A DNA stretch of 64,000 nucleotides from Thiocystis violascens DSM 198 (lineage in GTDB: Bacteria > Pseudomonadota > Gammaproteobacteria > Chromatiales > Chromatiaceae). Positions within the stretch are counted from its first letter, which is position 1; the number at the start of each line of letters is the position of its first letter. Shown here one piece after another: positions 51,861 to 59,585 of the stretch. The notes beneath the pieces were generated by a model. That model saw only the letters and a program-made list of their open reading frames with translations, did not search any database and was not told the DNA's origin. The DNA lies in contig NC_018012.1 of the NCBI RefSeq assembly GCF_000227745.2, positions 682,001 through 746,000 on the forward strand. The letters run 5' to 3'. The position numbers and the translations under genes were made by a program.

Positions 51861-53708
51861 ATGTCCGCCATGTTCGATTCTCTGCCCCGGTCCTTCGATC
51901 TGACCTACCGCATTCGGCCGGATGCTCCGCGAGCCCATCTCTTTCGCGTCGAGATCCTGATTGCGCGTCCGCCGGACGGACGGCTGACGCTCTCCATGCC
52001 GGCCTGGATTCCGGGCAGCTACCTGATTCGCGACTTCGCGCGCAATCTCCTCGGCGTCACCGCGAGGACTGCGGACGGTCAGCCATTGGCGCTGGAGAAA
52101 CTGGACAAACAGACCTGGTTCTGTGAGGACGTGACGGGCGCCGTGACGGTCGCGTATCAGGTTTTTGCCTGGGAGCTTTCGGTCCGCGCGGCGCATCTGG
52201 ATACCACCCACGCCTATTTCAATGGGGCGAGTCTGCTGCTGCGCGTCCATGGTCTGGAAGACCGCCCCTGCCGGGTCGAACTGGCGCCGCCGGACGATGC
52301 CGACTGTCGGGACTGGCGGGTCGCTACCAGCCTGTGCCCGCTGGATGCAACGCCGCCGGGCTTCGGCGTCTATCGGGCCGACGATTACGCCGATCTGATC
52401 GATCATCCGGTCGAAATGGGTTGCTTCCGGCAGCTGTCCTTCACGGTCGGGGAGGTTCCGCACCGGATCGCGATCAGCGGCCACGGCCAGTTCGACGAGT
52501 CGCGCCTGCTTCGGGATCTGACACGGATCTGCGCCCAGCAGTCGGCGCCCTTCGGCGAACTGCCGATCGACCGTTATCTGTTTCTACTGACCGTGGTCGG
52601 CGATGGCTATGGCGGCCTGGAACATCGTTTCTCCACTAGCCTGCTCTGCCCGCGCGACGACCTGCCTCGGCAAGGCGAAGACCAGCCGTCCGAGGGCTAT
52701 CAGCGTTTGCTCGGACTCTGTAGCCATGAATATTTCCACCTCTGGCAGGTCAAGCGCATCCGACCCCAGGCGTTCGTCGACGGCGTTCTGGATCGCGAGG
52801 TCCACACCCGTCAGCTCTGGGCCTTCGAGGGTATCACCTCGTATTACGACGAACTGACACTAGCACGCAGTGGCTGCATCGACCATAAGACCTATCTCGG
52901 CCTGCTGGCCGCGACCGTCACCCGTGTCATGCGCAACCCTGGGCGTCGGGTCCAGACCCTGGCGGAAGCCAGCTTCGATGCCTGGACCAAGTTCTACAAG
53001 CCAGACGAAAACGCGCCCAATGCGCTGGTCAGCTATTACGCAAAGGGCGCGCTGGTCGCGCTGGCCCTGGATCTGACCATCCGTCACGGGACCGACGGCG
53101 TCCATTCGCTCGACGAGGTCATGCGCGAACTCTGGCGCCGCCATGGGCGCACCGGCATTGGCGTGCCGGAACGTGGCGTGGAGGACGTCGCCAGCGCCGT
53201 TTCCGGTCTCGACCTGGATGGATTCTTCGCCCAGGCGCTGGACTCCACCGAGGATATCGACCTGGCGGCGCTGCTCGCGACCGTCGGGGTCGGGATGCGT
53301 CTGCGGCCGAGCCGGGGAGCGAAGGATACCGGCGGCTGTGTCGAAGGCTTCGATCCCATCGACCCCGCACCGACGCTCGATGTGCGCCTGCGTCCGAACG
53401 GCGCCGAGGCAACGATTCAGCACGTTATCTCGGGCGGCGCGGGCGAGCGCGCCGGTCTGGCGCCGGGCGATCTGCTGATCGCGGTCGACGGCTTGCGCGC
53501 GACCGCCGACAACCTGGACCGATTGGTCGCGCGCGCTGCCGGACAGCCCGGCGGCGTCCCGCTGCATCTGTTCCGGCGCGACGAATTGATGACCCTGACC
53601 GCCGACCCTCAGCCCGCGAGCGCCGATACCTGCGAACTGACGCTGCTGGACCCCGTGTCCGACAGGGTCGCGCAAGCCCGCGCCGCCTGGCTTGCCAGCC
53701 TTGCGTGA
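51861..53708 (+). CDS. M61 family (glycyl) metallopeptidase with PDZ domain
   Basis: A 615-residue protein. N-terminal beta domain (LTYRIRPDAPRAHLFRVEI; PAWIPGSYLIRDFARNL, the M61 hallmark), catalytic zinc motif HEYFH with LWQVKRIRP, the third ligand Glu in WAFEGITSYYDE, and a C-terminal PDZ (VISGGAGERAGLAPGDLLIA). No signal peptide is visible at the ATG 51861 start, so it appears cytoplasmic. The end is followed immediately by birA. Physiological substrate unknown. Confidence 0.93.
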   Translation: MSAMFDSLPRSFDLTYRIRPDAPRAHLFRVEILIARPPDGRLTLSMPAWIPGSYLIRDFARNLLGVTARTADGQPLALEKLDKQTWFCEDVTGAVTVAYQVFAWELSVRAAHLDTTHAYFNGASLLLRVHGLEDRPCRVELAPPDDADCRDWRVATSLCPLDATPPGFGVYRADDYADLIDHPVEMGCFRQLSFTVGEVPHRIAISGHGQFDESRLLRDLTRICAQQSAPFGELPIDRYLFLLTVVGDGYGGLEHRFSTSLLCPRDDLPRQGEDQPSEGYQRLLGLCSHEYFHLWQVKRIRPQAFVDGVLDREVHTRQLWAFEGITSYYDELTLARSGCIDHKTYLGLLAATVTRVMRNPGRRVQTLAEASFDAWTKFYKPDENAPNALVSYYAKGALVALALDLTIRHGTDGVHSLDEVMRELWRRHGRTGIGVPERGVEDVASAVSGLDLDGFFAQALDSTEDIDLAALLATVGVGMRLRPSRGAKDTGGCVEGFDPIDPAPTLDVRLRPNGAEATIQHVISGGAGERAGLAPGDLLIAVDGLRATADNLDRLVARAAGQPGGVPLHLFRRDELMTLTADPQPASADTCELTLLDPVSDRVAQARAAWLASLA

Positions 53709-53715
53709 GTCTGCC

Positions 53716-54708
53716 GTGGAACGTCATCTCGCACTCATCCGCCTGCTCGCCGACGGTCAGTTTCATTCCGGCGAGGCGATTGCCCGGCACTTGGGGATCA
53801 GTCGCGTCGCGGTCTGGAAAGCCTTGCGCAAGTCCGCCGAACACTACGGGCTCGCGCTGGAATCCGTGCGCGGACGTGGCTACCGTCTGCCCGCGTCCCT
53901 CGAACTCCTGGATACCGAGCGTATCCTGGCGTCCCTGTCGCTGGCGGGACGCGCCGGACTGGCGTGTCTGGAGATCCATGACCAGATCGATTCCACCAAT
54001 GCGTTTCTGATGCGCGAGGCGGCCGCCGGGGCGCCATCCGGCACTGCCTGTCTGGCCGAGCGCCAGAGTGCCGGTCGCGGACGGCGGGGCCGCGTTTGGG
54101 TCTCGCCGTTTGGCGTCAATCTCTATCTCTCCTTGCTGTGGCGCACGCCACTGGCCCCCTCGGCGCTCGGCGGGGCGAGTCTTGCCGCTGGCGCCGTGGT
54201 GGCGAATGTCCTGCGGACCGCTGGGGCCAGGGATCTGGCCCTGAAGTGGCCGAACGATTTGCTTTGGCATGGCCGCAAGCTCGCGGGTCTGCTGCTGGAG
54301 GTGGCGGGCGAGTCGCAGGGACCGAGCCATCTGGTGGTTGGGGTCGGCATCAATCTGCGCATGGATCCGGCGCAGGGGAGCGACATCGATCAACCCTGGA
54401 CGGATCTGCATCAGGTGCTGGATGGGCGTCCGCTCAGCCGCAATGAACTGGTGGCGCGACTGCTGGAGGCATTGCTGGCGGCCTTGGAGACCTTCGGGCG
54501 CGAGGGACTGGAACCCTTTCTCGACCAATGGCGCCGCTTCGATGCCTTCCTGGGCCAACCGGTCCGCTTGTTGAGCGGGGCCGAGACCGGCACGCATCGG
54601 GGAATCGAGGGAATTCATGCCGGAATTGCCAGCGACGGATCCCTGCAATTGGAAACGGCCGACGGACTCAGGCGGTTTCAGGCCGGTGAGGTGAGTTTGC
54701 GGCCTTAG
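53716..54708 (+). CDS. birA: Bifunctional biotin ligase / biotin operon repressor BirA
   Basis: A 330-residue protein. N-terminal winged helix (HSGEAIARHLGISRVAVWKA) for DNA binding, central catalytic domain with the biotinyl-AMP loop GRGRRGRVWVS and KWPNDLLW, GVGINLRM, and the C-terminal SH3-like domain (HRGIEGIHAGIASDGSL). GTG start at 53716; an in-frame TTG lies 24 bases upstream. The TAG stop is directly at the left end of an IS element. Confidence 0.95.
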   Translation: MERHLALIRLLADGQFHSGEAIARHLGISRVAVWKALRKSAEHYGLALESVRGRGYRLPASLELLDTERILASLSLAGRAGLACLEIHDQIDSTNAFLMREAAAGAPSGTACLAERQSAGRGRRGRVWVSPFGVNLYLSLLWRTPLAPSALGGASLAAGAVVANVLRTAGARDLALKWPNDLLWHGRKLAGLLLEVAGESQGPSHLVVGVGINLRMDPAQGSDIDQPWTDLHQVLDGRPLSRNELVARLLEALLAALETFGREGLEPFLDQWRRFDAFLGQPVRLLSGAETGTHRGIEGIHAGIASDGSLQLETADGLRRFQAGEVSLRP

Positions 54709-55901
54709 AGGGTGTAGACAAAATCAAACCGTTGTGGTCAACCGCCGCAGCAGGATGCGCGCCTCCGCCAGCCAAACCCAGGTTTCGGAGACCGCTGGCA
54801 GACGGTCATGATGCATGATCAATCGACGGGCACGCTCATTCCACGCATGGGTGCGCTCGACAACCCAGCGCTTCGGCAGCGGAACGAAGCCGTCGGCGTT
54901 GGCGATCACCACTCGGTCAGGCGCCCCGTCCACGTGCCAGGAGCCAACGCTTTTGTTGGCTGGATGGCGCACGACTTCCACGCGGATCGCGTGGGTCTGC
55001 TCGGTGGTTTGGGCAAATTGACCGGCGTAGGCGCTATCGACAAACAGCGTGTTGATCTGGGGGTACTTGGCGGCCGCGTCAGCGACGGCGCCCGAGGCGG
55101 CATCGCGGTCCTGAAGATTGGCCGCGACCACGCTCACCGCCAACACGAACCCCAAGGTATCGACCACCAGGCTGCGCTTGCGCCCCTTGACCTGCTTGCC
55201 CGCATCAAAGCCGCTCGGTCCACCCTGCGGCGAGCCGCGGGTCGATTGCGCATCCAGCACCGCCGCCGTCGGCGCGATCTCACGCCCCTCGCGTTCGCGC
55301 CATTGCCCCCGCAGTCGATCATGCATCTGCTCAAACTTCCCAGCCGCACTCCAACGGCGAAACGTCTTGTAGACATTCTGCCAAGGCGCGAAATCGTGCG
55401 GCAGCATCCGCCACGCGCACCCCGTGCGCACCACGTAGCAACACGCCTCCAGGATGCTCCGGCGCGACACGCGGGGCGGTTGACCCCGCCCGCCCGGCAT
55501 CTCAAAGAGAGCGGCGACCAAGTCCCACTCCGCATCGGTCAGACAACTTGGGTAGCTTTGGTCGGGGTCGTGGCGACGATGCGCATCCGTATACCCATAC
55601 CGACGCGGCGTTGCGCGCGCTTGCGCCTCGAGACCACTCTCGCCCCGGAGGCGCGTGACGCCCGCCTCCCGCAAGGACTTGCGAATCGTGGCTTCATGAG
55701 CCTCGATTCCCGTCCGTGCCGCGAGTTCCCGGGCAATCTCTGACAGCGTGGAGGTCGGGCGATCCGTGACAATTTGACGCAATACCGCTTGCTCCGCCTC
55801 GTGAATCTTGGGGGGACGACCAGCTTTCGACATCAGCGCACACCAGCTCAGTTGTAGACTGGTATACAAATAGCAGCTCAATTATTTTTGTCTACACCCT
55901 C
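54708..55901. mobile_element. IS5-family-like insertion sequence, about 1194 bp
   Basis: Bounded by 16-base perfect terminal inverted repeats (GAGGGTGTAGACAAAA at 54708 and its complement ending at 55901). One transposase gene lies inside on the minus strand. The flanking trinucleotides are TTA and TCA: both fit a TNA-type target but are not identical, so the target duplication is unclear. It separates birA from coaX. Confidence 0.9.
54724..55833 (-). CDS. IS5-family DDE transposase with N-terminal helix-turn-helix
   Basis: A 369-residue transposase starting at ATG 55833. Residues ~1-70 are an HTH region (TSTLSEIARELAARTGIEAH, EATIRKSLREAGVTRLRG) resembling those of IS630-type transposases. 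Then a DUF4096-like segment (LTDAEWDLVAALFEMPGGRG) and the DDE catalytic core: Asp in VLDAQSTRGS, GKQVKGRKRSLVVDTLG, Asp in FVDSAYAG and Glu in WVVERTHAWNERARRL. The gene is intact, so the element may be active. The extra N-terminal domain is not part of most IS5 transposases. Confidence 0.9.
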   Translation of the reverse strand: MSKAGRPPKIHEAEQAVLRQIVTDRPTSTLSEIARELAARTGIEAHEATIRKSLREAGVTRLRGESGLEAQARATPRRYGYTDAHRRHDPDQSYPSCLTDAEWDLVAALFEMPGGRGQPPRVSRRSILEACCYVVRTGCAWRMLPHDFAPWQNVYKTFRRWSAAGKFEQMHDRLRGQWREREGREIAPTAAVLDAQSTRGSPQGGPSGFDAGKQVKGRKRSLVVDTLGFVLAVSVVAANLQDRDAASGAVADAAAKYPQINTLFVDSAYAGQFAQTTEQTHAIRVEVVRHPANKSVGSWHVDGAPDRVVIANADGFVPLPKRWVVERTHAWNERARRLIMHHDRLPAVSETWVWLAEARILLRRLTTTV

Positions 55902-55940
55902 TCAGATCGCGGTAAAATTTTCGTGCAGGCCGACGGCGTC

Positions 55941-55986
55941 CAGATCAATCAGGCCCCGCGACGCAGATCAATCAGGCCCCGCGACG
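55941..55986. repeat. Perfect 23-bp tandem duplication
   Basis: CAGATCAATCAGGCCCCGCG plus ACG occurs twice head to tail (55941 and 55964), 40 bases from the IS right end. Its length is not a multiple of three. Confidence 0.95.
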
Positions 55987-55999
55987 TAACATACGGCAA

Positions 56000-56083
56000 T
56001 CACCAAAGCGTGCGACAGTCGAACGTCGCAAAGGCCCGATTGCGGGTCGCGAGCATCAATCCTTCAAGCCGACTGCCGTTAGG
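56000..56083 (-). pseudogene. Possible C-terminal relic of a PIN-domain toxin gene
   Basis: On the minus strand, 27 codons and a TGA read PNGSRLEGLMLATRN, then RAFATFDCRTLW. The GLxLATRNxxxF..W pattern matches the C-terminus of FitB/VapC PIN toxins. A stop lies just upstream in frame and no N-terminal part is present. The match is short, so this is tentative. The spacer between the IS and coaX otherwise shows no gene. Confidence 0.35.
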
Positions 56084-56142
56084 CGGTCAGAGCCACCGGT
56101 GGATAAGACGTTTTCCGGAAATCACCCAAGGGGTTTTTACTC

Positions 56143-56913
56143 ATGTTGTTGCTGGATATTGGAAACACAAATCTGCGCTGGACCACCCAGGCGGCCGGAC
56201 GGCTTGGGGAGGTGCGGATTCTGCGCCATGGCGGCGGCATGACGCTGGATCTGCTCGCCGCCTGGGAAGCGCTCGGGGCGCCCTCTCGCATCCTCGTCAG
56301 CAATGTCGGCGGCGCGGCGGTGGCGGAATCGCTGCGGCGGGTGACCCGCGCCTACTGGGGGCTGGATCCGGAGTTCGTCAGCACCCGCGCTGACTTCGGC
56401 GGGGTGCGGATCGCCTATGCCGAGCCAGCGCGTTTCGGGGTTGATCGCTGGCTGACGCTGATCGCGGCTCATGCGCCCGCGCTCGACGATGCCGGGACAG
56501 CGCCACGGCAGCCCACGCTGATTCTCGATGCCGGAACCGCGGCCACCTTCGACCTGCTGCTGGCCGATGGGCGTCATCTGGGCGGTCTAATCCTTCCGGG
56601 CATCGAGATGATGCGCAACAGTCTCCTGGCTGGCACGCAGATTCCGCGTATCGAGTCCGAACCGGTCGGCGATCCCTGGGCACAGGATACCGGCACTGCG
56701 GTGGCCGCCGGCAGTGTCCAGGCAATTGCCGCGCTTGCGAGGCGCTTATTGGACCGTCTGACCGAACAGGCCGGCGCGACTCCCCGTCTGCTGTTGACGG
56801 GTGGCGATGCGCAACGGCTGCGGTCGGCGCTCGATCGGCCGTTCCAGGAAATTCCGGATCTGGTGCTGCGCGGGTTGCTCCAGGTGGCAGAACGGATTCC
56901 GCTCAGCGGTTGA
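56143..56913 (+). CDS. coaX: Type III pantothenate kinase
   Basis: A 256-residue ASKHA-fold kinase for the first step of coenzyme A synthesis. Phosphate-1 motif MLLLDIGNTNLRW, pantothenate-binding region FGVDRWLTLIAAH, adenosine/phosphate motif LILDAGTAATFD, and GGLILPGIEMMRNSL. birA-coaX is a conserved operon; here the IS element lies between them, so coaX needs another promoter or IS-driven transcription. Its end overlaps the convergent PilZ gene by 11 bases. Confidence 0.97.
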   Translation: MLLLDIGNTNLRWTTQAAGRLGEVRILRHGGGMTLDLLAAWEALGAPSRILVSNVGGAAVAESLRRVTRAYWGLDPEFVSTRADFGGVRIAYAEPARFGVDRWLTLIAAHAPALDDAGTAPRQPTLILDAGTAATFDLLLADGRHLGGLILPGIEMMRNSLLAGTQIPRIESEPVGDPWAQDTGTAVAAGSVQAIAALARRLLDRLTEQAGATPRLLLTGGDAQRLRSALDRPFQEIPDLVLRGLLQVAERIPLSG

Positions 56914-57277
56914 TGGATGACAGGTGCGTCAGGGCGCGGATGCTGTGCAGTGCGCCATCTCCGACATCCGAGAATTCGATGCCGAGATACCACTGATCCT
57001 CTGCGGCACCCGGCGAGATCCAGGCGACCGAACCAACGGCCTGAATACCCTCTGGATGCTCGGGAGACTGCATTTCCACCAGCAGATTCGCGTGGAGCGC
57101 GAACAGGCGAGTGCTGCGAACCTGAAGCCCCCCCTCGCTGATATTCTGTCCCGTGACAGGATGCATGCCCACCGCTGGCGCCTTCGGTTCCAGGGTCAGC
57201 GGCAAGAGACTGGCTTGATATTCCCAGGACACGCGCTCGGCCCCCCTGCGTTCATCGACGTTCATCTTCGACATCAT
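56903..57277 (-). CDS. PilZ domain protein with canonical c-di-GMP motif
   Basis: A 124-residue protein from ATG 57277, which follows GGACGGA; a GTG at 57289 is the alternative. The PilZ motifs are both present: ERRGAERV (RxxxR) and, after a beta strand, GQNISEGGLQV (NxSxxG). SVAWISPGAAEDQWYLGIEF completes the barrel. It is expected to bind c-di-GMP, unlike the PilZ protein at 30090. No partner gene is adjacent. Confidence 0.9.
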   Translation of the reverse strand: MMSKMNVDERRGAERVSWEYQASLLPLTLEPKAPAVGMHPVTGQNISEGGLQVRSTRLFALHANLLVEMQSPEHPEGIQAVGSVAWISPGAAEDQWYLGIEFSDVGDGALHSIRALTHLSSINR

Positions 57278-57326
57278 CGATCCGTCCACCCTTGTTATGG
57301 TTGAAAAAACTGATCGTGCTCGATCG

Positions 57327-57689
57327 TTATTCCTCGTACATCATGCAGTTCGGCAGTAACCGCAGACGAAAGACCTGCCTGGGTTTGAGGTGAATCACCC
57401 GGCTGCAGTTGTTGAAACCGATGGAGTATTCCAGGAGATAGTCGCCAGGATCGAGTTGAAGGCTGACCTGTTGGTTGCGGCCCAGCCGAAAGAGGTCATC
57501 TTGATCGAGCCTCACCCGCATGGGCGCCCAGAGTCCAACCAGCGAGCCGTCCCGAAGCAGGGTGAGATGCCCGGCCTCCGAGGGGGTGTGAACCGGCCGC
57601 GCTGGCCCGACCGGGCCGCTGCTCGCGCAACCGGCGATCAGCGCAACGGTGGCCAGCAGGGCATATCGGGACGTCGGGGCTTGTGTCAT
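57327..57689 (-). CDS. Small lipoprotein of unknown function
   Basis: A 120-residue protein from ATG 57689 with a lipoprotein signal (RYALLATVALIAGC; lipobox IAGC with Cys ~20). The mature domain is beta-rich (HLTLLRDGSLVGLWAPMRVR, VSLQLDPGDYLLEYSIGFNN, then a CSRVIHLKPRQ block) with two further cysteines. An Asp is not at +2 (CAS), so outer-membrane sorting is expected. No family recognised. Confidence 0.7.
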   Translation of the reverse strand: MTQAPTSRYALLATVALIAGCASSGPVGPARPVHTPSEAGHLTLLRDGSLVGLWAPMRVRLDQDDLFRLGRNQQVSLQLDPGDYLLEYSIGFNNCSRVIHLKPRQVFRLRLLPNCMMYEE

Positions 57690-57863
57690 GAGGCACGAAT
57701 CTCGGTTGATATCGGCGTGAATCCAGGAGCCGTTTTCCCGCTGCCGACAGGCTTCGCGATGCTGCACCGGGCTCATCCCCCCGTGGCATGATGCGCCGCG
57801 CGGGCGGAATCATGCGCGCTTCCTTCTCGGAGCGCCAAAGACTATCAAATGGGAGTGCCATCC

Positions 57864-58712
57864 ATGAAGACCTTTTCACGACTTACTCAGGATCCGCCGG
57901 TCCAGCGTCCGCCTCGTCTCATGGGAATTCTCAACGTCACCCCGGACAGCTTCTCGGACGGGGGCCGCTATCTCGACCTGGAGGCCGCCGTCGTTCAGGG
58001 CCTCGCCTTGGTCGATCAGGGCGCTGATCTCATCGATGTGGGCGGCGAATCGACTCGTCCCGGTGCGCGGCCGGTTCCCGCGGACGAACAGGAGCGGCGC
58101 GTCCTGGACGTGATCCGGCGCTTGCATGAACGGATTCCGGCCGCCGTGCCCATCAGTATCGACACCACCTCGGCCCAGGTCGCCCGTGCCGCGCTCGCGG
58201 CGGGGGCAAGCTGGATCAACGATACCTCGGCCGGATGCGACGACCCTCGGATGCTGCCGTTGGCGGCAGAGTCCGGTGCGCCGATCGTGCTGATGCATCG
58301 TCAGGGCCGACCCCAAGACATGCAGGACAGTCCGAGCTACACGGATGTCGTGCGCGAGGTTCGTGACGTTCTCGCGGCCCGCGCGGATGCCGCGCTGGCA
58401 TCGGGAATTCGCGAGGACCGGATCCTGCTCGATCCGGGGATCGGGTTCGGGAAACGCATGGAGCACAATCTGGCCTTGTTGGCGGGACTTCGGGAGTTGG
58501 TGGCGCTGGGATTTCCAATCCTGCTTGGAACCAGTCGAAAACGTTTCATGGCCACCCTCTGCGGCGGGCTCGATCCCGCGGCCCTGATGCCCGCGACCTG
58601 TGCCACCACCGCCATTGGCGTCATGGCCGGCGTTCAGGTGTTTCGGGTCCATGACGTGGCCGGGAATCGTCAGGCCGCCGATCTTGCCTGGGCGATCCGC
58701 CATGCGGTCTGA
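57864..58712 (+). CDS. folP: Dihydropteroate synthase
   Basis: A 282-residue TIM-barrel enzyme joining p-aminobenzoate to dihydropterin pyrophosphate in folate synthesis. Signature 1 MGILNVTPDSFSDGG, signature 2 LIDVGGESTRPGA, then ISIDTTSAQVARAAL, LLDPGIGFGK and LGTSRKRFM. ATG at 57864 behind GGGAG; an ATG 15 bases earlier has no site. It overlaps mtgA by 11 bases. glmM and ftsH, common neighbours, are absent. Confidence 0.97.
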   Translation: MKTFSRLTQDPPVQRPPRLMGILNVTPDSFSDGGRYLDLEAAVVQGLALVDQGADLIDVGGESTRPGARPVPADEQERRVLDVIRRLHERIPAAVPISIDTTSAQVARAALAAGASWINDTSAGCDDPRMLPLAAESGAPIVLMHRQGRPQDMQDSPSYTDVVREVRDVLAARADAALASGIREDRILLDPGIGFGKRMEHNLALLAGLRELVALGFPILLGTSRKRFMATLCGGLDPAALMPATCATTAIGVMAGVQVFRVHDVAGNRQAADLAWAIRHAV

Positions 58713-59424
58713 GGTGCCATGGAAGCGCAGACTGCGAGCCGTTGCGAAAGGGGCGATGGCCCTTGTCGCGGGCGTCCTGTTGCTGTCGATGGCGGCGGTA
58801 CTCCTGTTGCGTTGGGTGAATCCGCCAACCTCCGCAGTCATGGCGACACACTGGATCGCGAGCCGCGTTACGTCGGGCAACGCGCCATCCGTCTTCCATC
58901 GCTGGGTCGATTGGGAGTTGATACCGCTCCCCGTGGCGCTGGCCGCGATTGCCGCCGAGGATCAGCGCTTTCCCACCCATCGTGGCTTCGATCTGGTGGA
59001 AATTCGCCGGGCGTTGGCGACGTTCCAGGATGGGGGGCGGCTGCGCGGCGCCAGCACCATCACCCAGCAGACGGCCAAAAATCTCTTTCTCTGGTCTGGT
59101 CGCGACTATTTGCGCAAGGGGTTGGAGGTCTGGTTCACCATCCTGCTCGAAACCTTCTGGTCAAAGCAGCGAATCCTGGAGGTCTATCTCAACATCGCCC
59201 AATTTAGCCCCGATACCTATGGCGTTGGCGCCGCTAGCGGGCGTTATCTGGGTCGCCATGTCTCGGATCTCGGCTTCCAGGATGCGGCCTTGCTTGCAGC
59301 CGTGTTGCCAAACCCGATCCTCTATCGCCTGGACGCGCCGTCCGCGCGCGTCAAACGACGCGCCGCCTGGATTGGACGCCAGATGCGGCAACTCGGTGGG
59401 TTAGAGTATCTGAAACGGCTGTAG
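58702..59424 (+). CDS. mtgA: Monofunctional peptidoglycan transglycosylase MtgA
   Basis: A 240-residue GT51 glycosyltransferase with one N-terminal membrane anchor (GAMALVAGVLLLSMAAVLLL). Catalytic Glu in IAAEDQRFPTHRGFD, then GASTITQQTAKNLFLW, second catalytic region EVYLNIAQFSPDTYGVGAAS. It polymerises lipid II without a transpeptidase domain. Start ATG 58702 overlaps folP. A bifunctional PBP gene follows 161 bases downstream. Confidence 0.95.
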   Translation: MRSEVPWKRRLRAVAKGAMALVAGVLLLSMAAVLLLRWVNPPTSAVMATHWIASRVTSGNAPSVFHRWVDWELIPLPVALAAIAAEDQRFPTHRGFDLVEIRRALATFQDGGRLRGASTITQQTAKNLFLWSGRDYLRKGLEVWFTILLETFWSKQRILEVYLNIAQFSPDTYGVGAASGRYLGRHVSDLGFQDAALLAAVLPNPILYRLDAPSARVKRRAAWIGRQMRQLGGLEYLKRL

Positions 59425-59585
59425 GCGATACAGTGACGTTCAAACTAAGAATTGCTGGGGTGCGGGCGTTTGGAATTCGGGCGACATCGACCTTGATGTA
59501 CAATCCCAGCGACAGACCATTGCGATATCTATCATCTTAAAAAGCCCCATTTTCATCGGCTTGTCCGAAGCGGGCGGAGTGAAAT

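Noticed and set aside
54808..55743. Plus-strand frame opposite the transposase
   Set aside because: Antisense shadow; the DDE motifs are on the minus strand.
55923..56393. Plus-strand open frame between the IS and coaX, 156 codons
   Set aside because: It runs through the 23-bp duplication and into coaX in another frame; low-complexity, no motif.
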